This document shows positions 1 to 9,374 of a stretch of DNA of 64,000 nucleotides, piece after piece; within the stretch, counting starts at the first letter, position 1, and the number at the start of each line of letters is the position of its first letter. The position numbers were made by a program, and so were the translations under genes. The notes beneath the pieces are model-generated. The model was not told the DNA's origin. It worked only from the letters and a program-made list of their open reading frames with translations, and did not search any database. Source of the stretch: Bacilli bacterium (GTDB lineage: Bacteria; Bacillota_I; Bacilli_A; RFN20; CAG-826); the NCBI GenBank assembly GCA_022641095.1, contig JALCDB010000001.1, forward strand, positions 124,001 through 188,000, in the 5' to 3' direction.

Positions 1-633
1 AGTGGAATCAACCTCAATGTCGGTATTGGTCGTAGCCGTTCCGTTCTTCACGCTTTCTATGGTCGAGAGGATATAGTTCGACGGCTGGTTCCCGTCTTTG
101 TCCTTCCAAGTCCCGTCGCTCTGAAGCGTATATCCGTAATTCTTCATATACGAGCTGATTTGGTCGTCAGAGCCGTCTGAGTAAGAAAGGAATGTGGCAA
201 GCTGGTTGTCGCTTTCGGTTGCGGCTGTCTCGGCCTTTTCGGCATTTGTGTCTGCCCTTGTCTGCGCTTCCTCTGCGGCGGTGTTCTCTGCCTCGTTGTA
301 GGCTTGCTGATTCTGCGAATAGAGGTTGGCGGTGTTGTTCTCGACGCCTACGTGCGCAGACGTGCCGTATCCTTGCGTCTGCATGCCTGAGCTTGCAAGC
401 TCGTTGTTGAGGTTCTTCTGGGTTTGCTGCTTGAGGTTATAGGCGGCGATGTCTGAATTGAAAAGCGCCTTGTAGTTCTTCTCATGCTGGTATTTCTGGA
501 TTTCGTCCATGAAAGCGCTGGAGTCCCCGGAAGTAGCTCCGTCTCCTGTAGTGGATGGCTCTTCCTCGTATTTCTTTACCGTTCCGGAGCCATCGTTCTC
601 AAGCAACGAGTCTTTATCCTTCTTAATCGCCAT
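1..633 (-). CDS. Phage virion-type protein, N-terminal 211 residues (incomplete)
   Basis: The reading frame is open from an ATG at 633 to the window edge, so the C-terminus is missing. The start is supported by AAGGAGGG seven bases upstream and by the 11-base overlap with the preceding gene, as elsewhere in this operon. The protein begins MAIKKDKDSLLENDG. It is hydrophilic with a long Ala/Asn/Gln/Glu-rich stretch (about residues 40-145) likely to be helical, and has no membrane segment. Its place, last in view after the tail and membrane-protein genes, suits an internal virion or DNA-ejection protein, but this is inference from position only. I do not recognise a family. Confidence 0.7.
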   Translation of the reverse strand, partial: MAIKKDKDSLLENDGSGTVKKYEEEPSTTGDGATSGDSSAFMDEIQKYQHEKNYKALFNSDIAAYNLKQQTQKNLNNELASSGMQTQGYGTSAHVGVENNTANLYSQNQQAYNEAENTAAEEAQTRADTNAEKAETAATESDNQLATFLSYSDGSDDQISSYMKNYGYTLQSDGTWKDKDGNQPSNYILSTIESVKNGTATTNTDIEVDST

Positions 634-1726
634 TGTTCTGCCCTCCTTGGCTTTTTGCCAATATGTCGGAATCCGCAGGCACTTCGTTATTCTCTTCGCT
701 GTGCCAAGCGGCAATCCTCTCGTTCATAGTATCCGTAAGCGCCTTGGGGGTGAATTCGCCGGCCTCCAAGAACTTGTTGTAATCCCTGACGACGGACATC
801 TTCTCCTTCAGCTCCTTGCAAAGGAAACGAACGTACGCCGAAGCCGTGAACGCCCCTCCAAGGACACCTAATGTCAACGACGAGATTCTAGCGATTAGGT
901 TCCAGACCGCCTCTGCCGTTCCGATTCCGGAAGAGATGTCGGCGGCAAGAAGCCCTATCAAAGTCGCGTATCCGGCGGTAATGATTATCTTTAGGACGAA
1001 GGACAGAGCCAAAGACTCAGTTCTTTCCTTACCTGTTCTTATAGGACGCTCGAGCGACGTCAGGTCTATATCCTTCATCCCGGTGTCTGATATGTAATAC
1101 GCCGGCTCTCCGACGTTTACGCAAATCTTCCCTGTAAGGACCTCCTCTACGTAGCAGGCCCAAGTACCCTTGATTGCCGGAATCAGGACTTCCTTGCCAT
1201 CGCGTGTCTTCCTTACGATGTCCTTGCCTTCCTTGGATGTCGGCTTCTCCTTCTGGTTTTCCCTCACGCCAGAGATTATCTCTATGTCGTCTTCCCTTGC
1301 GTAGTCCACTATCGCCTCGGCCTCCATTCGGCCCATTCCGTGCTTCGTGAGGTGATGGATTTTCTTTTCTCTCAGTTGGCGCTGAGTGAGCCAAGGTATG
1401 AATTGGTCGAAATAGACGATTCTCATGCTGTCGTAAAGCTCTTTAATCAGTTCGTCGAAAGATTCGATTAGCTTGTTGTAGTCTCCGACCATAGAGGCTT
1501 TAAGGGACTCGCATACGCCTATGTATCCGAGAACCATTCCGCCAAGCCCAATGGAACCGTTGAACACGGTCCTGTTTCCCCATTTGTTGACGTCGAAATG
1601 GTTTGGGTCGAAGATAAGGTTCCAGATATACGAGCCTATGATTATCGCGATAATGACGATGAATCCAACGACCACGAAAGACATCTTCATGATGAATTCC
1701 GGTGTTTTCCTGTTCTTGTCATTCAT
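623..1726 (-). CDS. Phage membrane protein, four predicted TM segments, 367 aa
   Basis: Two hydrophobic segments lie near the N-terminus (about residues 13-36 and 55-72). A soluble central region of roughly 170 residues follows, rich in charged residues, and then two more hydrophobic segments (about 245-268 and 275-300) and a charged tail. It belongs to a run of four membrane protein genes directly downstream of the tail nozzle genes, with overlapping starts and stops (8 bases with the upstream gene, 11 with the downstream one). A role in the DNA-ejection conduit or in membrane interaction during lysis is possible. No family is recognised. Confidence 0.75.
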   Translation of the reverse strand: MNDKNRKTPEFIMKMSFVVVGFIVIIAIIIGSYIWNLIFDPNHFDVNKWGNRTVFNGSIGLGGMVLGYIGVCESLKASMVGDYNKLIESFDELIKELYDSMRIVYFDQFIPWLTQRQLREKKIHHLTKHGMGRMEAEAIVDYAREDDIEIISGVRENQKEKPTSKEGKDIVRKTRDGKEVLIPAIKGTWACYVEEVLTGKICVNVGEPAYYISDTGMKDIDLTSLERPIRTGKERTESLALSFVLKIIITAGYATLIGLLAADISSGIGTAEAVWNLIARISSLTLGVLGGAFTASAYVRFLCKELKEKMSVVRDYNKFLEAGEFTPKALTDTMNERIAAWHSEENNEVPADSDILAKSQGGQNNGD

Positions 1727-1994
1727 TGTCGTCGTACCTCGTTTTCTTGAACGTCGAATAAGCCATGCAAATCATGCAGACAAGGAACGCGGCGATGATG
1801 AGTATTACGGCAATCATCGCGAACCATTTTCCTTGGAACCAAGCCAAAACGGCGTCCCATCCGGTAGTGGCTATGTAATATCCGGCTATTCCGCAGATTG
1901 CCACCGTGGCCGCCCCTGTCACAATCGCTATTGTCCCCAACGCGATTTTACCTTTGTTTTTTGGGGCCTTGAATTTTGCTTTCATCAGAACCAT
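1719..1994 (-). CDS. Small phage membrane protein with two TM segments
   Basis: 91 residues with two clear hydrophobic helices (about 18-42 and 57-80), a basic N-terminus (KAKFKAPKNKGK) and a charged C-terminus. An alternative start at 1985 forms a TGATG stop/start overlap with the preceding gene, and GGGGGA is close enough for either start. Size, two helices and charged ends would fit a class II holin. However, no endolysin gene is visible nearby and the neighbours are also membrane proteins, so a virion or ejection role is equally possible. Confidence 0.7.
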   Translation of the reverse strand: MVLMKAKFKAPKNKGKIALGTIAIVTGAATVAICGIAGYYIATTGWDAVLAWFQGKWFAMIAVILIIAAFLVCMICMAYSTFKKTRYDDNE

Positions 1995-2524
1995 GTCCCC
2001 CTTCTTCCGCCCTTCTTCTCTTCCTGAATTCGCTTAGCGGCGTCTTCAGCGTCCAACTTGTCGATTGCGTCCTTGTAAAGTTTCATCTTCCCGTAGTTGC
2101 TCTGTGTCGCGAAATCGGTTCCGTAAGCCGCGACGGCTCCGGCGAATTCGCATCCTAGAATTAGGAACAGGTCGTCAATGACGACTTTGAACAGATACGA
2201 GAAGGCGAAAGCAACTCCGATTCCTACTGCATACGACAGCATCGTGACCTTGTTCTCCATCTTCTCCTGATGCTTCATCTTCTTGTAGATGAACACAGCG
2301 GCTAGGATGAAGGCGAGGATGCAGCCTATTGTAAGTTTCACCCCGGACGTGTTTCCGTCGGTGAAGATGAAATACTCATTCCATTTCGCTCCGAATACCG
2401 CGACAATCGGGGCGATGATGCAGGACCATTCGCCTGCTTCGCAGGCATAATAGGCGTTCCTGTAGTATTTGTATGGGTTCCGTTGCTTCAGCGGTACTTT
2501 CTTTGCCTTCTCCTTTGGTTTCAT
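1985..2524 (-). CDS. Phage membrane protein, three or four TM segments, 179 aa
   Basis: A strongly basic start (KPKEKAKKVPLKQRNPYKYYRN) is followed by hydrophobic segments at about residues 35-45, 65-82, 95-118 and 120-135. The C-terminal 40 residues are charged and probably helical. The start overlaps the preceding stop (TAATG) and has AAGGAGG seven bases upstream, so it is translated as part of the late operon. No enzymatic motif is seen and no family is recognised. Confidence 0.72.
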   Translation of the reverse strand: MKPKEKAKKVPLKQRNPYKYYRNAYYACEAGEWSCIIAPIVAVFGAKWNEYFIFTDGNTSGVKLTIGCILAFILAAVFIYKKMKHQEKMENKVTMLSYAVGIGVAFAFSYLFKVVIDDLFLILGCEFAGAVAAYGTDFATQSNYGKMKLYKDAIDKLDAEDAAKRIQEEKKGGRRGTWF

Positions 2525-3228
2525 TATTTTGCCTCCTTCGAGTTCTCCTCGACCTTCTGCGCCGCTCCGTTCTTGACGAGTTCTGATGTTTTGGCGAGAA
2601 GAACGGTGTTGTCTAGGATTGCGTCGATTTTATAAGAGGATTTCGAAAGGGCGGCCAGTTTCTTTTCGTCTTCCTCTAGCCTGTCCATCAGCTTGTCGTT
2701 TCTCTCGTTGACTTCGTCTAGGATTATCCTTTGAGACTCAATGAGCTCGGTCTGCTTCTTAATCTCGTCGTTAGTTTTGTCTAGGATGGACGAATAGTTG
2801 CTTATGACGGCATCGTTCTTCGATGATTGCTCGGTCATCCAAGAGTTTGCCCGCTTGTTCTGCCCGTTGTTCTTGAAGAACATGAACAGCCATCCGATTA
2901 TCGAGGTGGCGAGTCCGATTAGCGAGCCAAGCGATATTCCGAACATGTACTGCTCTTGGATGTGCTTTGCGTAATAATCCTCTATTACGTCAGGTATCCC
3001 GTTCCCGTCGGAATCCTCAAGTTTGTCGCTTGAAGTTGCCGAGGAAGACGATTCGGAAATCTCAGAAGACGAATCTGCTGATACCGAGGTCGACGCCAAT
3101 GATGTGCCTTCCTCGGCCTTCACGGCGAAAGAGGAACGGACCGATGCGGCCCCTAAAGCCCCTCCTATGAGCGCCATAGCAAGCGACAGGACGGATAGAA
3201 TGGCGAATCTTTTCTTTGACTTGGACAT
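2524..3228 (-). CDS. Phage secreted/anchored protein: signal peptide, Ca-loop-like motif, TM, coiled coil
   Basis: The protein has a typical signal sequence (basic KSKKR, hydrophobic stretch, cleavable around A-X-A near residue 36). A Ser/Glu-rich linker follows, then an acidic loop DSDGNGIPDVIEDYY (about residues 73-87) that resembles a calcium-binding thrombospondin-type-3 or EF-hand loop. After it come one transmembrane helix (about 94-118) and about 110 residues of heptad-like helix. RBS GGAGGG precedes the ATG. A signal peptide in a late phage gene next to the nozzle is unusual. A role at the cell envelope, such as a conduit through the wall or a superinfection function, is a guess. Confidence 0.75.
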   Translation of the reverse strand: MSKSKKRFAILSVLSLAMALIGGALGAASVRSSFAVKAEEGTSLASTSVSADSSSEISESSSSATSSDKLEDSDGNGIPDVIEDYYAKHIQEQYMFGISLGSLIGLATSIIGWLFMFFKNNGQNKRANSWMTEQSSKNDAVISNYSSILDKTNDEIKKQTELIESQRIILDEVNERNDKLMDRLEEDEKKLAALSKSSYKIDAILDNTVLLAKTSELVKNGAAQKVEENSKEAK

Positions 3229-3243
3229 GATGATGCCCTCCTT

Positions 3244-6200
3244 TTAATTTCTCCCGAATCCATGAATCGGGATTGAGTAGACTATGCTTACGTCATTCAG
3301 CACGCTGTTTCGGCTTTCATTGCTTCTGAACCCGAAGCTGATGAACGGAACTGAAATCGGCCTTACGTACGTATATTTTCGAGGAACGATGCTCTTGGAC
3401 ATGTCGAATGAATAGAATTCGATTTTCCCAAGCGCCATGCCGGATGCGTTCCTGTTGGGGGCCGATATGCTTCTCATCGACTCTAGGTTTGCTTCGTTCG
3501 TGGCTTCGCACACTTCCAAATCGTTGTCGTAAGAAGCCGTGAGCGTCCACGACCATATAGTCTTCCTGTATCCAAGGGAGCCCAGTTTCGCGGCTCCGCA
3601 GATGAAATACGACTTGACGCTCGTATGGCTGTGGAGTTCGGAGCGGAAAGACTGCGTAACGTCCTGCGAGGGCTCGTATTTTATTACGTTGACCTCTTTC
3701 CCGTTCTTCGACAGCTTGAATGAGCACTCTTCCTTGTTCAGCGATACAACGTCGTATTCCCCTTCCATCTTCTTGCAGAGCTTTGCCCTAAGAAGCCTAG
3801 GAGATGAAGTCTCGTTTCCGCTTCCGTCAGAAGACACAACCGACAGAGGGACGTCGTTTCCGTCGGCGTCTACGATGACGTATGAAGCCGAATATCCCGA
3901 GGATAGTTTGTCTACGGAGCGGAGTTTGTATTTGCGATAGTATTCGGAGAGAGGGCCGTTTGCAGCTATCGACAGCCCGTCCTCGTCGCAATGCGAAAGA
4001 TAATACCAGCAGTCATCTGCAAGCTCCTCCTCGAGCTCCTGAAGCCTGCCGTAATCCGTTTCTCCGTCTTTTCCGATGGCTACTAGGTTTATGGTCCCGT
4101 CCGTGTAGTCGATAATCAAATCGGTGTTCGGCTTGGCTTCGTTTCTGATTGTCCCTACCTCGATGAAGAGGAACTTGTCGTCAGAGTCTATGCTTGGCGA
4201 GAGATTGAACGTGTATTTCTGACTCGAATCGTCCGAAATCTTAGAATTAAGCTCTTCTGAGTAAACAATCTCGTTGTCTCCGTAATCGTCGTTCAGCGAA
4301 GCCATGAATGTTCCGCCTGCGCCTATGAAAATCTTGTCGCAGTCAAAGAAGCATCCTTCCTTGAAGTAATAAAGCGAGCCATAGGAATTTCCGAAGAAAA
4401 TCTTTCCGTCAATCTCGGCAATCGCGGTTATACCGGCAACGTCTATCCTCCACCACTCATACTGATAGTCGTCAGAAGATATTGTCTCGTAGTTCGTTAC
4501 GTACGTACGCTCGCTTGCACACACAAGCACGTATTTGTTGTCTGTCCAAATCATGGCATCGGAAAGGTCCATAGACTTCAGCTCGGGGTCAATCCTCTTG
4601 GAGCGGGAGTTGGCTATCCTCTGGCTGTCGCCGACCTGCCCTGAAATATCAAGGCCGCAGATGGTGTTGTCGGCTGAGATGAACATTGTGTCCCCATTGA
4701 GGTTGCAGACCGATTTTATGTTCATGGCGCCTATCCCTATGTTTCCGCTCGATAGGCTGAACGATTCCATATAAATGGCGTTTCCTGACGAATCGGAAAG
4801 AAGGTTCCCGCCTCCGTCCATTGCCTGAGTCGTTCCGGCAGAGCGGAAATAATTGGTAGGCTCTATGTTGGATTTTGACTTAATCACCATCATCTTGTCG
4901 GTTGATACGATGTCGTATCCCATAATCGCGTTGTCGGTCTGCCCGTAATAGCAGTAATCTCGGTCTGAGAAATAAGTGAAGTCTCCGTTTGCATCAACGG
5001 TCTCGCCTTGCTGAACGTATTCGTTAACCGGACCGGAATGCCAGTCCTTGTTGGGAGCATCTGGATTGCCTGAAACGAAAACCCTGTTCTTGGCGTTTGA
5101 GTTGCCGAACAGCTTTGCTATCCTGCATTTGTTAATCTGCGAATCGTTTCCCGGAACGTAGCAAGGGAAAGTGACCACAGCGTTGGCTTCGCTCTGGACG
5201 ACCGGCATATAGTCGTCGAAAAGTATCACGCTTGCTGATAGCGTTTTGTTGAAGATGTCCTCGAGGTAACCATAGACTTTTATCGACGAAACGGAATATC
5301 CGGAGCGCATAGTCCTCTCTCCGGTTGACGAATCCACCTCCGTGTATGCTGAGTCAACGAGGAAATACGTTCCGTATGTCCTCTTCCCATCGGAATCTTC
5401 GTAATAATGTCCTTCAAGCTCTTCCAGACCAAGAGACGAAGCTGACATAACCGCCACTATGTTGTGCGTTTTGCTTATGGCGGCTATGTCGGCAGAAACG
5501 ACAGAGCATGTGTAGGTGGTATATATGGTCGTATCCGTTGATGAGCGGACGGTAACCGTCATATTGTCGTTCGTTTTCGTGAATTCTGTTCCGATTGATG
5601 GGCTCACTATAATCGAGGAAATCTGGTCTTTGAGCCTGACTGTCAGGTAATCGGAGCTTCCATCTCCGTAGTAAAGCCTTACCTGAGTTCCGTCATCGTC
5701 GCCCAAGAACTTCTCGCCTACTTTGTATGTCGTTTTCGTTGTTCCGGCAACAATAGAAATCCTTTTTACTGTTGGAAGCGAAAATACCGACACTATAGTG
5801 TCCGTTGACTTGGACTTAGAGGTATCGAACCTATTCAGTATTTTAAGCGTTATCGTTTGGGAAATCTGCTTCTCTGTTCCGAATGACTGTATGGAGAATG
5901 GAACGGTTCCGGAAAAGGACGATATTGCGGCTCCGTCGCTAGTCGTGCATGAAACGGAGAACTCCGTTGACGTCGCCACGTTCCCTGAGCTGAATGTAGC
6001 GGAGACGTTGCACGACTCGTCCGTGTCTCCGTAGACTACGGAAGCCGTTACATTCGTGTAGTCGATTAGGTCTGATTCATTGACATAGCTGTTCCTAGCC
6101 CCGGAAATAGTAACGCTTTCAATCTCCGGCACCGTGCATGTAATCTTGGAGTTCGTTGGTATGTCGAAATACAAGCCCGAAGCCTTGGCGTAAACAGTCG

Positions 6201-8580
6201 AAACCTCGGAAGAATCCATTATGACTTTATCTGTGTCGTCGTATGATGAGCCGTTCTTGCTGACGAACGAGAAATCATTGAAAGCATCGTCTATGTATCC
6301 GCTTGAATACGTTGCTTTAAGCACGCAATTACCGGAGTTCCTGTATTTCCCCAGCTTGTTGCCGAGCACCATCGAAAAGGGCGTTTCAAGAGAAAGCGAC
6401 GTTATCGCGTCTGGCGTGTATTCCAGTGCGTACGACGCAGATTCAAGATACGAGCCATTCAGCTTAATCGAGGCGTATATCCTAGTCTGTGACGAAGGAA
6501 CCAGCGACGTTCCGGCTATCATTGCCGTAGCCCCAGTTTCCTTGCCTAGCCTGTATTCGAGTATTGACAGTTCCTCTTCGGTAAGTTCCTCGGATGCTTT
6601 AGAAGGATTGTTCCATACCTTGCTGAACGTTACGTTGGTTGGCTTCTGGAACTTGTTTTCGCGTCCTTCGTAATAGACCGTGGAATCGGCGTTCGAGTTC
6701 CCGACCGCCTTCAGAGATACGCATTTGTTTACGTATACGTTAACCAGTATCTTGGCCGTTAGTGTTTGGTTTGAGTTCTCGGATGGGTTGTATGTGACCG
6801 TGATTTCGTAGTTCTTCATGTCCTGAGTCACTGACGCTATTTCTGTAGAAGAAAACGAAAGGGCCGAATATGCGACGCTCTTGGTGGATGTGTAGCTGGA
6901 TGCTGATGTGTGTGAATGGAATACGTATGACGCCGTTAATGACGATAGCAATGACGAGAAGTCGGCCTTTCCGCCAGAGTCGACGTATACGTCTGAAAGG
7001 GCAGATTTGCTCAAAGAGAAAGAATCGCAGTACGAAACGAATACTAGGTATTTGAACGAGTTTGTCTCAAAAAGGCTGGTCGTGACTATTCCCTGACCGG
7101 TCTTGCCAGACAGGGATGCGTCTCCGTGGCTTGAAATGGCCGAGCCGACGTTCGGGTCTTTTGAAAGTATCCCTGATTCAATCAGAGACGACACGCTTCC
7201 GTCTAAGGATTTTCCTGACGAATCAAGGAACGCATTGCCGGACGAATCTAGGAAGGCTGCTTTTGCCGAAGCTCCGTATTCAAGAGACTCTCCCTCGCTG
7301 AAATCCGTCTTTTGAGACGAAATGGTGAATGAGGACGGTAGTTTCTGAGCCACCTTGCAGACGTACGAATACGTTATCGTGCCGAAAAGCACGGTAGGAA
7401 TCGTTATCTTTATCGTGAGGGAAGGATACGTTGTCCCCAAGAGGATGGGGAGGCTCCTCAGCGATTCGTAACCTGATGTGGTGAATTCCGCGATTATAGA
7501 GCCGTTCAGTTCGACGTCCTTCAACGCGATTTTCTCTTTGTCTGCGTATGTCAGGTAGGAATTCGTCCAAGCCGTGACTTTATGCTCAATATCGTCTAAG
7601 TCTATCGTCTCGCCGGTCTGATAAGCGTTCTTGTCAGGGATTAGATTTATGAATTTTGCCGTTCCTTCGGCAAGTCCTGTCACGCTATAGGGTCCGGAGG
7701 AGAGCCTAACTCCCAAACTTGAGATGTCGAACTTGAATGTATAGGAGCCGGAATCTGGCTTGCTTGCGCTCGCAAGCATTGATTGGCTCACTCCGAAAAC
7801 CTTGGTGGAAACCGCAGCGGCGAAACCTCCGAAATCCGATGAGCCGTCCTTGTAACCGTTGATGAGGGTGTTGTTTGATTTCGAGTAGTCGTCATAGACT
7901 GAGAAAAGAGATGCGATTGACGCAGTTATTGATTGCCCCAAGTGAAGCGGAATAGACGATGAGCTTGGCTTTAGGTAATACGAATGCTTTTCCTGATATG
8001 CGGATACGTAGGTCTCGGTCCCAGAAAAATGGAACGTAATCGGAGCGAAATCCTTGTTATTGCCAGAGGAGCCTACAAGGCCGCATATCTCGAACGTGAA
8101 TTCCCTGCTTATGTTGCTGTACGAGAAATGGCCGCTTGACGGCGCATAAAATCCCAGTTTATGGGCGAGTATCCAAGACACGGACGACGAAGACGAGTTC
8201 TTGATGTAAACTTCGAAAGGCTTGTAATAGTCGACTTCCGTTCCTCCGGAAGAGGAATTGGTTATCCAATGCTTCTGCCCCAAGAACTGCTCTACTCCGG
8301 ATGCGTAATTTAGATAGGAAACAGTCTTCACCGACGTTCCTGAGTATGATGTTCCGTAGTATTTGACGCTGTCTACTCCGCAGCTGGATTCGTCGAACGA
8401 AACCTTTGAGCTGTCGGAAAGGTCAGGGCAGTCGCTTATGGTCACCGAAGCGGAATTTGCCGAATCCGTATACGAGGAGGACGACTGAGCCGAACCAGAC
8501 ACGGAGAAAGACCTCGTCTTGGTCTCGCTGACCGTAGACGGGGACGTTTCATAGCGCGTGTATTCGGTGAAAGCCATCAT
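3244..8580 (-). CDS. Giant tail nozzle/stabilization protein, C-terminal part with Ig-like insertion (1778 aa)
   Basis: The C-terminal third (from about residue 1150) carries RVFVSGNPDAPNKDWHSG followed by DFTYFSDRDYCYYGQ and repeated short beta segments. I recognise this signature from the beta-propeller part of phage nozzle/stabilization proteins (T7 gp12/P22 gp10 type roles). The first 1,100 residues are Ser/Thr-rich beta-strand sequence arranged like tandem Ig-like (Big-type) domains, e.g. 'YKVGEKF' and 'SLETPFSMVLG' units. Two start codons are possible. The ATG at 8580 overlaps the upstream stop as ATGA. The one at 8577 lies seven bases after AAAGGAG and may be better. The upstream 265-aa gene holds the matching N-terminal part, so the complex is encoded in two pieces. 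Host-surface adhesion by the Ig-like part is inferred. Confidence 0.8.
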   Translation of the reverse strand: MMAFTEYTRYETSPSTVSETKTRSFSVSGSAQSSSSYTDSANSASVTISDCPDLSDSSKVSFDESSCGVDSVKYYGTSYSGTSVKTVSYLNYASGVEQFLGQKHWITNSSSGGTEVDYYKPFEVYIKNSSSSSVSWILAHKLGFYAPSSGHFSYSNISREFTFEICGLVGSSGNNKDFAPITFHFSGTETYVSAYQEKHSYYLKPSSSSIPLHLGQSITASIASLFSVYDDYSKSNNTLINGYKDGSSDFGGFAAAVSTKVFGVSQSMLASASKPDSGSYTFKFDISSLGVRLSSGPYSVTGLAEGTAKFINLIPDKNAYQTGETIDLDDIEHKVTAWTNSYLTYADKEKIALKDVELNGSIIAEFTTSGYESLRSLPILLGTTYPSLTIKITIPTVLFGTITYSYVCKVAQKLPSSFTISSQKTDFSEGESLEYGASAKAAFLDSSGNAFLDSSGKSLDGSVSSLIESGILSKDPNVGSAISSHGDASLSGKTGQGIVTTSLFETNSFKYLVFVSYCDSFSLSKSALSDVYVDSGGKADFSSLLSSLTASYVFHSHTSASSYTSTKSVAYSALSFSSTEIASVTQDMKNYEITVTYNPSENSNQTLTAKILVNVYVNKCVSLKAVGNSNADSTVYYEGRENKFQKPTNVTFSKVWNNPSKASEELTEEELSILEYRLGKETGATAMIAGTSLVPSSQTRIYASIKLNGSYLESASYALEYTPDAITSLSLETPFSMVLGNKLGKYRNSGNCVLKATYSSGYIDDAFNDFSFVSKNGSSYDDTDKVIMDSSEVSTVYAKASGLYFDIPTNSKITCTVPEIESVTISGARNSYVNESDLIDYTNVTASVVYGDTDESCNVSATFSSGNVATSTEFSVSCTTSDGAAISSFSGTVPFSIQSFGTEKQISQTITLKILNRFDTSKSKSTDTIVSVFSLPTVKRISIVAGTTKTTYKVGEKFLGDDDGTQVRLYYGDGSSDYLTVRLKDQISSIIVSPSIGTEFTKTNDNMTVTVRSSTDTTIYTTYTCSVVSADIAAISKTHNIVAVMSASSLGLEELEGHYYEDSDGKRTYGTYFLVDSAYTEVDSSTGERTMRSGYSVSSIKVYGYLEDIFNKTLSASVILFDDYMPVVQSEANAVVTFPCYVPGNDSQINKCRIAKLFGNSNAKNRVFVSGNPDAPNKDWHSGPVNEYVQQGETVDANGDFTYFSDRDYCYYGQTDNAIMGYDIVSTDKMMVIKSKSNIEPTNYFRSAGTTQAMDGGGNLLSDSSGNAIYMESFSLSSGNIGIGAMNIKSVCNLNGDTMFISADNTICGLDISGQVGDSQRIANSRSKRIDPELKSMDLSDAMIWTDNKYVLVCASERTYVTNYETISSDDYQYEWWRIDVAGITAIAEIDGKIFFGNSYGSLYYFKEGCFFDCDKIFIGAGGTFMASLNDDYGDNEIVYSEELNSKISDDSSQKYTFNLSPSIDSDDKFLFIEVGTIRNEAKPNTDLIIDYTDGTINLVAIGKDGETDYGRLQELEEELADDCWYYLSHCDEDGLSIAANGPLSEYYRKYKLRSVDKLSSGYSASYVIVDADGNDVPLSVVSSDGSGNETSSPRLLRAKLCKKMEGEYDVVSLNKEECSFKLSKNGKEVNVIKYEPSQDVTQSFRSELHSHTSVKSYFICGAAKLGSLGYRKTIWSWTLTASYDNDLEVCEATNEANLESMRSISAPNRNASGMALGKIEFYSFDMSKSIVPRKYTYVRPISVPFISFGFRSNESRNSVLNDVSIVYSIPIHGFGRN

Positions 8581-9374
8581 TCGCTCCTTTCGGTAAGCAC
8601 GATTGAGAAGTTGCCCATGTCCTTCTTGACGTTTCTAGCAATAAGAGGGGAATCGAGCACGTATCTGTAATATTTCCCTACCTTGTTGATTGTTGAATCC
8701 TTCCCGACGCCGGTAAGAAGCGTGTTCTTCCTGAAATCGCTGAGAAGATTAACGTCGTCAAGCGAAGACCTGCTTCCAGCCAGCGCGTATTCGTACGAAA
8801 TCGAGATGGTGGTTGTAGGCACGTAGGCAATGTCAGAATTGGCTACAGGGGTCAGGGAAGCCGATTCGTTTTTCTTGAACCTAAGCACCATGTATTGATT
8901 TCCGCCGAGGAAATAGAGCATGTTGGCACCGACGAAAGCCGTGGACCTATAATCCGAGAATTCGTATGCCCTTACGTATTTGTACCCGCCGACGACAACG
9001 TATTCGGTGCCTTGAAGAATAGGGTTAGCCTCAGCTTCCTCGGTTCCTATTCCGGTTATCTCATACAAGAGCTTCCCGATATGAGCTATGACGTGCTTCT
9101 CTCCGTCTTCTGCCTTGAACTGCCATAATCCGTTGAAATTGACTGTGTTGACCTTCAGCTCCGAGTCTACAGTTCCGTTGAATCCTACTTTTGTGTAGTG
9201 CGTAGGGAGGAGGTCAAGAATCTCGCTGTATCCATGCCTTTTCTGCACCTTTCCGTCCCTATAGACGTAATTCATCTCGTCTATTGCCCTGTCCGGGGAC
9301 GCCTCGAAAGGGCCGCTCAGAAGGTCGAGCCCCTTGGAGAACGTTATGTCGTATGTCTTGCGCTCCTCGCTCAT
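8577..9374 (-). CDS. Tail nozzle/stabilization protein, N-terminal part (265 aa)
   Basis: Begins TYDITFSKGLDLLSGP and contains NYVYRDGKVQKRHGYSEI, FNGLWQFK, GKLLYEI, NMLYFLGGNQYMVLRF and AYVPTTTISI. These are the usual N-terminal platform and first propeller strands of podovirus-type nozzle/stabilization proteins. The chain stops right after the point where such proteins normally continue into the propeller, and the continuation appears in the next gene more than 1,100 residues in. The start overlaps the adaptor gene's stop (ATGA). It probably assembles with the 1778-aa product below the portal/adaptor. Confidence 0.78.
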   Translation of the reverse strand: MSEERKTYDITFSKGLDLLSGPFEASPDRAIDEMNYVYRDGKVQKRHGYSEILDLLPTHYTKVGFNGTVDSELKVNTVNFNGLWQFKAEDGEKHVIAHIGKLLYEITGIGTEEAEANPILQGTEYVVVGGYKYVRAYEFSDYRSTAFVGANMLYFLGGNQYMVLRFKKNESASLTPVANSDIAYVPTTTISISYEYALAGSRSSLDDVNLLSDFRKNTLLTGVGKDSTINKVGKYYRYVLDSPLIARNVKKDMGNFSIVLTERSE

